DNA of 64,000 nt. It comes from Streptomyces sennicomposti (lineage in GTDB: Bacteria; Actinomycetota; Actinomycetes; Streptomycetales; Streptomycetaceae). A program made the translations under genes and the position numbers. The notes under the pieces are model-generated. The model saw nothing but the letters and a program-made list of their open reading frames with translations, had not been told where the DNA came from and searched no databases. Of this stretch, positions 8,250 through 14,500 are shown piece after piece (position 1 is the first letter of the stretch; each line of letters opens with the position of its first letter). The stretch is taken from NCBI RefSeq assembly GCF_019890635.1, contig NZ_JAIOAB010000011.1, positions 1 through 64,000 on the forward strand, read 5' to 3'.

Positions 8250-9008
8250 ATGCGCATCCGTGCTTCCGTCGCCGTCGTGACCGGCGCCCTCGCCCTGACT
8301 GCCCTCGCCGTCCCGGCCGCGCAGGCGGACGGCGGGTACGGCGACACCAAGGTCACCAAGGTCGTCGTCGACGGCGACAACAAGGCGGCCCTGTCCACCT
8401 CAGGACTGAAGACGATCACGGTCAGCGTGACGGCCACGGACGGCTCGGGCATCCTGAGCGCCGACCCGTTCGCGCTGCAGGGCCCCGACTACGGCTACTG
8501 GACCACCAGCAAGCCCGTCTGCAAGGCGTCGAGCCACACCACCTCCACCTGCACGGCCTCCGTGAAGATCGACCCGAAGGTCGACTTCCTCAGCAACGCG
8601 ATGGCCGGCACCTGGTACGTGGACGCGTGGGTCGACGCCCGTGACGGCGACTACATCTGGAAGGAGAAGGCCGGCTCGTTCAAGCTCCAGCGCGCCTCCA
8701 AGCTGACCGTCAACGCCGCCCCCGAGCCGGTCAAGAAGGGCAAGACCGTCACCGTCACCGGCGCGCTGACCCGCGCGAGCTGGGACGCCGGCAAGTACAC
8801 CGGCTACGCCGCCCAGCCGGTCAAGCTCCAGTTCCTGAAGAAGGGCGCCAAGACCTACACCACCCTCAAGACCGTCAAGACGGACGCCAAGGGCAACCTG
8901 AAGACCACCGTCAAGGCGTCCGTCGACGGCTACTACCGCTACAGCTTCGCGGGCACCCCGACCACCCCGGCGGTCAACGCGACCGCGGACTTCGTCGACG
9001 TGCGCTGA
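8250..9008 (+). CDS. Secreted protein, function unknown
   Basis: 252-residue exported protein. A Sec signal peptide (MRIRASVAVVTGALALTALA, then VPAAQA cleavage near residue 26) is followed by a beta-rich mature part. The centre has two cysteines (SKPVCKASS and STCTASV), a possible disulphide. The C-terminal 100 residues resemble an immunoglobulin-like bacterial domain (LTVNAAPEPVKKGKTVTVTG, then YYRYSFAGT). Unlike its neighbours the mature protein is Lys/Thr-rich. The gene has its own upstream hairpin and a downstream terminator (9052-9083), and it sits exactly between the two copies of the 39-bp repeat. A role in the extracellular matrix or surface is inference. Confidence 0.85.
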   Translation: MRIRASVAVVTGALALTALAVPAAQADGGYGDTKVTKVVVDGDNKAALSTSGLKTITVSVTATDGSGILSADPFALQGPDYGYWTTSKPVCKASSHTTSTCTASVKIDPKVDFLSNAMAGTWYVDAWVDARDGDYIWKEKAGSFKLQRASKLTVNAAPEPVKKGKTVTVTGALTRASWDAGKYTGYAAQPVKLQFLKKGAKTYTTLKTVKTDAKGNLKTTVKASVDGYYRYSFAGTPTTPAVNATADFVDVR

Positions 9009-9051
9009 CCACGCGCGACGTACGCCGGCCGCACCGAACGCATTCGGCCCA

Positions 9052-9083
9052 CCGCTTCCGACGCCTCCGCGCGCCGGAAGCGG
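9052..9083 (+). terminator. Terminator of the secreted-protein gene
   Basis: Perfect 9-bp stem ccgcttccg (9052-9060) / cggaagcgg (9075-9083), ending one base before repeat copy 2. Confidence 0.7.
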
Positions 9084-9122
9084 CGCACCGGGGAACTGGC
9101 CCGCGACCGCTGGTTCGACTGA
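9084..9122 (+). repeat. 39-bp direct repeat, copy 2
   Basis: Second copy of the 3' end of the sacsin-like gene, including codons for ELARDRWFD and TGA, with a single base difference. Here it is not in any gene. Confidence 0.95.
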
Positions 9123-9130
9123 GCACGCGG

Positions 9131-9161
9131 CCGGGGGGCCGCTGCGCCGGTGGCCCCCCGG
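9131..9161. terminator. Bidirectional terminator
   Basis: 10-bp stem ccggggggcc (9131-9140) / ggccccccgg (9152-9161) between converging genes. It lies just after repeat copy 2, where an ancestral terminator of the sacsin-like gene would be expected. Confidence 0.7.
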
Positions 9162-9195
9162 TGGCCCTTCCCGTGCCGCGACCGCGCACACCCGG

Positions 9196-11595
9196 CTACG
9201 CCGGGAAGCGGCGTCCCACCCACTTCCACAGCAGCTCCAGCAACGCCGACGCCACCACCGCGATCCCCACCGCCAGCCACGGCATCGACGTGCCGACCAG
9301 GCGCAGCGCGAAGAAGTGCTGGAGCGCCGGGACGGCCAGGACGACCACGAACGCCGCCCCCATCGCCGCCACCAGCGCGACCCGCCACCAGGTGTAGGGG
9401 CGGGCGATGATCGCCAGCACCCACATGGAGATCAGGAACAGGGTGAGCGTCGCCACGCTGGTCTCCGCGTCGAGCGCGCCCGGCCCGGTGTAGTGGCTCC
9501 GGGCGATCAGATACGTCACGAAGGTCGCCGCGCCCGCCACCACGCCGCCGGGGATCGCGTACCGCATCACCCGCCGTACGAAGTGCGGCCGGGCGCGTTC
9601 CTTGTTCGGGGCCAACGCCAGGAAGAAGGCCGGGACGCCGATGGTCAGCGTGGACAGCAGGGTCAGGTGCCGGGGCAGGAACGGGTACTCCACCTGCGAG
9701 CACACCACCAGCACCGCCAGCAGCACCGAGTACACCGTCTTGACGAGGAACAGCGTCGCGACCCGGGTGATGTTGCCGATGACGCGGCGGCCCTCGGCCA
9801 CCACCGACGGCAGGGTGGCGAAGCTGTTGTCCAGCAGCACGATCTGCGCGACCGCCTTGGTGGCCTCCGAGCCGGAGCCCATCGCCACCCCGATGTCGGC
9901 GTCCTTGAGCGCCAGCACGTCGTTGACGCCGTCGCCGGTCATCGCGACCGTGTGCCCGCGCGACTGGAGCGCGCCGACCATGTCCCGCTTCTGCTGCGGG
10001 GTGACCCGCCCGAACACCGTCGCCTGATCCAGCCGCTCGGCCAGCGCCGCCCGCTCCTCGGGCAGCTTGCGGGCGTCCACGGCGGGGCCGCCGTCCAGCC
10101 CGGCCTTGGCGGCCACCGCGCCCACCGAGACCGCGTTGTCGCCGGAGATCACCTTGGCGCGGACGTTCTGGTCGGCGAAGTAGCGCAGGGTGCCGGCCGC
10201 GTCGGGCCGCAGCCGCTGCTCCAGCACCACCAGCGCGGTGGGCGTGAGGTCGCGGGTGACGTCCGGGTCGTCCAGCTCGCGGCCGGCCCGCGCCAGCAGC
10301 AGCACGCGCAGGCCCTGCTCGTTGAGCCGCCCGGTCTCGGCGAGGGCCGGCGACTTCTCCGGCAGCAGCACGTCCGGCGCGCCGAGCAGCCATGTGCTGG
10401 ACTCGCCGTCGCCCTCGCTGAAGCTGGCGCCGCTGTACTTGCGGGCCGAGGAGAAGGGCAGCGACTCCACGCAGCGCCAGTCCTCGCTGTCCGGGCAGGC
10501 CTCGATGATCGCCTGGAGGGAGGCGTTGGGGCGCGGGTCGGACTCGCCGAGCGCGCCGAGCACCCGGCGGACGTACGCCTCGTCCTGGCCGTCCAGGAGA
10601 CGGACCTCGGTGACGTCCATGCCGCCCTCGGTGAGCGTGCCGGTCTTGTCCAGGCACACCGTGTCCACCCGGGCCAGGCCCTCGATGGCGGGCAGCTCCT
10701 GCACCAGGCACTGCTTGCGGCCGAGCCGGATCACGCCGATGGCGAAGGCGACGGAGGTGAGCAGCACCAGCCCCTCGGGGACCATCGGCACGATGCCGCC
10801 GATCATCCGGGCCACGGAGTCCTTCAGGTCGTCGTCCTTGGCGACGAGCTGGCTGATGACGAGGCCGATCGCGGTCGGGATCATCATCCACAGCACGTAC
10901 TTGAGGATGGTGGAGATGCCGGTGCGCAGTTCGGAGTGGACGAGCGTGAAGCGGGAGGCCTCCTCGGCGAGCTGGGCGGCGTAGGCCTCGCGGCCGACCC
11001 GGGTGGCCTGGAAGGCGCCGCCGCCGGCGACGACGAAGCTGCCGGACATCACCGCGTCCCCGCGGCGTTTGACGACGGGGTCGGCCTCGCCGGTGAGCAG
11101 CGACTCGTCGATCTCCAGCCCGTCGGCCTCGACGCAGACGCCGTCCACGACGACCTTGTCCCCGGGCCCGATCTCGATCACGTCGTCCAGGACGATCTCC
11201 GAGGTGGCGATCTCGGTGGCCGTCCCGTCGCGCCGCACGGTCGGGCGGGCCTCGCCGATCACGGCGAGCGAGTCGAGGGTCTTCTTGGCCCGCCACTCCT
11301 GCACGATGCCGATGCCGGTGTTGGCGATGATCACGAAGCCGAACAGGCTGTCCTGGATCGGCGCGACGAACAGGGTGATCACCCACAGCACGCCGATGAT
11401 CGCGTTGAACCGGGTGAAGACGTTGGCGCGGACGATGTCGGCGAGGCTGCGGCTGCCGCGCACCGGTACGTCGTTGACGTCACCGCGGGCGATGCGCTCG
11501 GCGACCTCGCCGGCGGTGAGTCCGGTCGTCCGCGCCGGGGGTATGGGCACGGGGTGCACGGGGTCCAGTTCCGTACCGGCGTCGCTGTGCGTCAT
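9196..11595 (-). CDS. P-type cation-transporting ATPase, CtpE-like
   Basis: Integral membrane ATPase of 799 residues. It has an E1-E2 actuator motif LLTGEADPV, a membrane motif MVPEGLVLLTS near residue 270, a phosphorylation site DKTGTLT with Asp at about 316, and a hinge AMTGDGVNDVLALKDADIGVA near 550, followed by a C-terminal transmembrane bundle. Overall order and many stretches (for example KQCLVQELPAIEGLARVD) match mycobacterial CtpE, which is reported to take up calcium. That makes Ca2+ the most likely ion; other divalent cations remain possible. ATG at 11595. DUF2530 lies just upstream on the same strand. Confidence 0.9.
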   Translation of the reverse strand: MTHSDAGTELDPVHPVPIPPARTTGLTAGEVAERIARGDVNDVPVRGSRSLADIVRANVFTRFNAIIGVLWVITLFVAPIQDSLFGFVIIANTGIGIVQEWRAKKTLDSLAVIGEARPTVRRDGTATEIATSEIVLDDVIEIGPGDKVVVDGVCVEADGLEIDESLLTGEADPVVKRRGDAVMSGSFVVAGGGAFQATRVGREAYAAQLAEEASRFTLVHSELRTGISTILKYVLWMMIPTAIGLVISQLVAKDDDLKDSVARMIGGIVPMVPEGLVLLTSVAFAIGVIRLGRKQCLVQELPAIEGLARVDTVCLDKTGTLTEGGMDVTEVRLLDGQDEAYVRRVLGALGESDPRPNASLQAIIEACPDSEDWRCVESLPFSSARKYSGASFSEGDGESSTWLLGAPDVLLPEKSPALAETGRLNEQGLRVLLLARAGRELDDPDVTRDLTPTALVVLEQRLRPDAAGTLRYFADQNVRAKVISGDNAVSVGAVAAKAGLDGGPAVDARKLPEERAALAERLDQATVFGRVTPQQKRDMVGALQSRGHTVAMTGDGVNDVLALKDADIGVAMGSGSEATKAVAQIVLLDNSFATLPSVVAEGRRVIGNITRVATLFLVKTVYSVLLAVLVVCSQVEYPFLPRHLTLLSTLTIGVPAFFLALAPNKERARPHFVRRVMRYAIPGGVVAGAATFVTYLIARSHYTGPGALDAETSVATLTLFLISMWVLAIIARPYTWWRVALVAAMGAAFVVVLAVPALQHFFALRLVGTSMPWLAVGIAVVASALLELLWKWVGRRFPA

Positions 11596-11615
11596 GCCTT
11601 CGACGGTACGTGGGG

Positions 11616-11655
11616 ACGGGGCCCATTACTCGTTGACGGGGCCCTTTACTCGTTG
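11616..11655 (-). repeat. 2 x 20-bp tandem duplication of the DUF2530 gene 3' end
   Basis: Unit acggggcccattactcgttg (11616-11635) is followed directly by a copy with one change (11636-11655). On the minus strand the second copy contains the last codons and TAA stop of the DUF2530 gene; the first is an untranslated duplicate. Confidence 0.9.
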
Positions 11656-11927
11656 AACGGGATCACGGTCGGCATCGCCCGGCCGGCCGCCGCGCGCTTG
11701 ATCGCCGCGTCGCGCCTGCGGACGTACCAGACGCCGATCAGCCCGAGGCCGCCGCCGGCCAGGCAGGTCCACAGCCACCAGGTGCGGTCGTGGTCGGCGT
11801 ACCAGCCGTAGAAGGGGAGCTGGGCCAGGAAGAGGACGAACCAGACGATCGTGCCGCCGGTGATGGTGGCGACCACGGGGCCCTCCAGGGGCTCCGGCGC
11901 CTCGTGCTTGGGGGTCCACTTCGCCAT
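11646..11927 (-). CDS. DUF2530 membrane protein
   Basis: 93-residue membrane protein. A short charged N-terminus (MAKWTPKHEAPEPLEGPVV) precedes two hydrophobic helices (TITGGTIVWFVLFLAQLPFY and WWLWTCLAGGGLGLIGVWYV), then a basic tail. Length and layout match DUF2530. Function unknown. Divergent from the NCS2 purine permease across a 279-bp region; the P-type ATPase follows 50 bases downstream. The 3' end carries a tandem 20-bp duplication. Confidence 0.88.
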   Translation of the reverse strand: MAKWTPKHEAPEPLEGPVVATITGGTIVWFVLFLAQLPFYGWYADHDRTWWLWTCLAGGGLGLIGVWYVRRRDAAIKRAAAGRAMPTVIPFNE

Positions 11928-12062
11928 GCGCTCAGCTTACGGCCCGGGGTGCGGGGGCCTCGCGGCCCGGGGGAGAGGAGCTGTGGGGGTGGGCGTGCGG
12001 CCGGGGTCTACGCGCGGAGATGGCCATTTTCGCCTTCATATGTTCATACTGAAACGGTCTGC

Positions 12063-12138
12063 GTCTGGCCGCTTATCTTCGTAGAAAACACCAACCGCAA
12101 TCTGGGGGAGATCTGTTGGTGACAGAAGACGGCCAGAC
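12063..12138 (+). promoter_or_regulatory. Candidate structured leader RNA of the NCS2 permease
   Basis: Four nested helices can be drawn. P1: GTCTGGCCG (12063-12071) with CGGCCAGAC (12130-12138), 9 bp. P2: TCTTC (12076-12080) with GAAGA (12125-12129), across a 4-nt CTTA bulge. P3: CACCAAC (12089-12095) with GTTGGTG (12115-12121), beyond an asymmetric loop containing GTAGAAAA. P4: ATCT/AGAT (12100-12112) closing a GGGGG loop. It ends 68 bases before the permease ATG. The pairing is exact and far better than chance for so AT-rich a patch. It does not fit the purine riboswitch consensus. Confidence 0.55.
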
Positions 12139-12206
12139 TCGACCACGTTTGATCCCCTTCCCGGCCCGGTACTCCAGTACCTCCCCGCATCCCTGAGGTC
12201 ATCCGC

Positions 12207-13658
12207 ATGTCCACCTCGGCCACCGCCAAGGTCCCCGCCCCCGAGAAGCCGGGGACGCCGCCCCCGTACGGCGCCCTCGACCGTTACTTCAAGATCTCCG
12301 AGCGCGGCAGCTCCCTGTCCCGCGAGATCCGCGGCGGCTTCGCCACCTTCTTCGCGATGGCCTACATCATCGTGCTGAACCCGATCATCCTGGGCAGCGC
12401 GAAGGACATGTACGGGCACCAGCTCGACAACGGCCAGCTCGTCACCGCGACCGCCGTGACGGCCGCGTTCACCACGCTGCTCATGGGCGTCATCGGCAAC
12501 GTCCCGATCGCGCTCGCCGCCGGCCTCGGCGTCAACACCGTCGTCGCGCTCCAGCTCGCGCCGCGCATGTCGTGGCCGGACGCGATGGGCATGGTCGTCC
12601 TGGCCGGCTTCGTCGTGATGCTGCTGGTGGCGACCGGTCTGCGCGAGCGCGTGATGAACGCCGTGCCGCTCGGCCTGCGCAAGGGCATCGCCATCGGCAT
12701 CGGCCTGTTCATCATGCTGATCGGCCTGGTGGACTCCGGCTTCGTCTCCCGCATGCCGGACGCCGCGCACACCACCGTCCCGCTCCAGCTCGGCGCGGAC
12801 GGTCACCTCAACGGCTGGCCGGTCCTCGTCTTCATCCTGGGCGCGCTGCTGACGCTCGCCCTCATCGTGCGCAAGGTGCCCGGCGCGATCCTCATCTCGA
12901 TCGTCGTGATGACGGTCGTCGCGGTGATCGTCAACGCCGTCGCCACGGTGCCGTCCTGGGGTCTGACCACCCCGAAGTGGCCGGGCAACCCGGTCTCCAC
13001 CCCCGACTTCGGGCTGCTCGGCAAGGTCAGTCTGTTCGGCGGCTTCGACAAGGTCGGCGTCCTGACCGGCATCCTGTTCGTCTTCACCGTGCTGCTGTCC
13101 TGCTTCTTCGACGCCATGGGCACGATCATGGGCATCAGCGACGAGGCGAAGCTGACCGACGCGCAGGGCCAGATGCCCGGCATGAACAAGGTGCTGTTCA
13201 TCGACGGCATCGCCGTCGCCGCCGGCGGCGCCAGCTCCTCCTCGGCCACCACCTGCTTCGTGGAGTCCACGGCCGGTGTCGGCGAGGGCGCGCGGACCGG
13301 CTTCGCGAACGTGGTCACCGGCGCGCTGTTCGCCGTGGCGCTGTTCCTCACGCCGATCGCCACGATGGTGCCGTCCCAGGCGGCCACCCCGGCGCTGCTC
13401 GCGGTGGGCTTCCTGATCCTGTCCGGCTCGATCAAGGAGATCGACTGGGCGGACCACACGATCGCCATCCCGGCCTTCGTGACGATGCTGATGATGCCGT
13501 TCACCTACTCGATCACCAACGGCATCGGGATGGGCTTCATCACCTTCGTGGCGCTGCGGCTGGCCGCCGGGCGGGGCCGGGAGGTGCCGCCGGCGATGTA
13601 CGTGGTCGCGGCGGTGTTCGCCTTCTACTACCTGATGCCGGCCCTGGGCCTGCTCTGA
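12207..13658 (+). CDS. NCS2-family purine (adenine/guanine/hypoxanthine) permease
   Basis: 483-residue polytopic proton-coupled nucleobase transporter of the AzgA/PbuG branch. Diagnostic stretches: DRYFKISERGSSLSREIRGG at the N-terminus, TFFAMAYIIVLNPIIL, AAGLGVNTVVA, SCFFDAMGTIMGISDEA (the binding-site Asp in TM8), GGASSSSATTCFVESTAGVG, and SITNGIGMGFI. About 12-14 membrane helices. ATG at 12207 lies downstream of the nested-hairpin leader, so post-transcriptional control is plausible. It converges with a small RHH gene and shares an overlapping terminator with it. The preferred base cannot be told from sequence alone. Confidence 0.92.
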   Translation: MSTSATAKVPAPEKPGTPPPYGALDRYFKISERGSSLSREIRGGFATFFAMAYIIVLNPIILGSAKDMYGHQLDNGQLVTATAVTAAFTTLLMGVIGNVPIALAAGLGVNTVVALQLAPRMSWPDAMGMVVLAGFVVMLLVATGLRERVMNAVPLGLRKGIAIGIGLFIMLIGLVDSGFVSRMPDAAHTTVPLQLGADGHLNGWPVLVFILGALLTLALIVRKVPGAILISIVVMTVVAVIVNAVATVPSWGLTTPKWPGNPVSTPDFGLLGKVSLFGGFDKVGVLTGILFVFTVLLSCFFDAMGTIMGISDEAKLTDAQGQMPGMNKVLFIDGIAVAAGGASSSSATTCFVESTAGVGEGARTGFANVVTGALFAVALFLTPIATMVPSQAATPALLAVGFLILSGSIKEIDWADHTIAIPAFVTMLMMPFTYSITNGIGMGFITFVALRLAAGRGREVPPAMYVVAAVFAFYYLMPALGLL

Positions 13659-13679
13659 CGGCCCTCGGGGCCCTGGCGG

Positions 13680-13713
13680 GGAGCGGTTCTACGGCACGCC
13701 GTAGAACCGCTCC
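13680..13713. terminator. Bidirectional terminator overlapping the end of the RHH gene
   Basis: 15-bp perfect stem with a CACG loop (GAGCGGTTCTACGG at 13681-13694, CCGTAGAACCGCTC at 13699-13712, plus one outer G-C pair). The right arm is coding sequence for the last residues of the converging ribbon-helix-helix protein (ERFYG). Confidence 0.8.
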
Positions 13714-13877
13714 GTCTCCTCGACGGCGGCGTGGAACCGTTCGTCGAAGTCGTTTCGCATGAGCGTCCGGACTACGTAGTCCTGGACGCTCATTCCTCTT
13801 TTCGCGGCGTGTTCCCGGAGCCGTTCGAGCAGCTCGCGGTCCATGCGCAGGCTGAGCACGCTGGTCCCCATGGACAT
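13689..13877 (-). CDS. Small ribbon-helix-helix (CopG/Arc-like) protein
   Basis: 62 residues (60 if the ATG at 13871 is used). MGTSVLSLRMDRELLERLRE gives the N-terminal beta strand and first helix, then HAAKRGMSVQDYVVRTLMRN the second helix: a complete RHH DNA-binding unit. A short acidic tail (ERFHAAVEETERFYG) could be a protein-binding handle, as in antitoxins. No toxin-like gene lies alongside, so it may be a stand-alone regulator. The stop codon and last codons form part of a 15-bp terminator stem shared with the converging permease gene. Confidence 0.75.
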   Translation of the reverse strand: MSMGTSVLSLRMDRELLERLREHAAKRGMSVQDYVVRTLMRNDFDERFHAAVEETERFYGVP

Positions 13878-13996
13878 GAGGGTCGCGGCAGCCCTTCGCG
13901 CCGGGGTAGACCTTTCCTCCCCCTGTCACCCATATGAGTGACAGTGTTCGACCGGTAGTGGCCAGGGTCACCTCGGCTGTGCGTGTCCCGGTTGGT

Positions 13997-14026
13997 CTTT
14001 AGCGAGAGTGATGAGTTACGCTAAAG
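13997..14026 (+). promoter_or_regulatory. Probable MarR autoregulatory operator
   Basis: Inverted repeat ctttagcg (13997-14004) / cgctaaag (14019-14026), with 14 bases between, ending 3 bases before the marR-type ATG. Position and symmetry suit repression of the MarR/MFS operon. Confidence 0.6.
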
Positions 14027-14029
14027 AAC

Positions 14030-14467
14030 ATGCCGGACCTTACCCATGGTGACGACGTAGCCGCCGTGAACTCCCTGCGCTCCGCCGTGATGCGGCTGTC
14101 CCGTCGGCTCAAGCACCAGCGCGTCGACGAGTCGCTGAGCCCCACCGAGATGTCGGTGCTCGGCACCCTGGCCAACTGCGGCAGCGCCACGCCGGGCGAA
14201 CTCGCCCGCAAGGAGCATGTGCAGCCGCCGTCGATGACCCGCATCGTCGCGCTGCTGGAGGCCAAGGGGCTGGTACGGCTCGAGCCGCACCCCGAGGACC
14301 GGCGGCAGAAGGTCGTCACCCAGACCGAGCAGGCCGTGACGATGCTGGAGGAGAGCCGCCGCAAGCGGAACGCCTTCCTGGCCGGCCTGGTTGACGGGCT
14401 CGACGAGGACGAGTGGGCGAAGCTGCGCGACGCCGCCCCCGTACTGGAAAAGCTCGCGCACCTGTAG
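14030..14467 (+). CDS. MarR-family transcriptional regulator
   Basis: 145-residue winged helix regulator. The central domain shows LSPTEMSVLGTLANCGSATP, then GELARKEHVQPPSMTRIVAL (recognition helix), and wing LEPHPEDRRQKVVT. Helices at both ends form the dimer interface. It lies 33 bases upstream of, and in the same direction as, an MFS exporter, so it most likely represses its own operon and responds to an exported compound. The ATG at 14030 sits immediately after an 8-bp inverted repeat that probably is its operator; a leaderless or very short leader transcript is possible. Confidence 0.92.
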   Translation: MPDLTHGDDVAAVNSLRSAVMRLSRRLKHQRVDESLSPTEMSVLGTLANCGSATPGELARKEHVQPPSMTRIVALLEAKGLVRLEPHPEDRRQKVVTQTEQAVTMLEESRRKRNAFLAGLVDGLDEDEWAKLRDAAPVLEKLAHL

Positions 14468-14500
14468 AGAACGTCAGCAGCACCAAGGAGGCGAACCCTT

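Noticed and set aside
8066..9122. Phage or ICE attachment sites
   Set aside because: The repeats look att-like, but there is no integrase, excisionase or tRNA, and the interval holds only one gene. Kept as an unexplained cassette.
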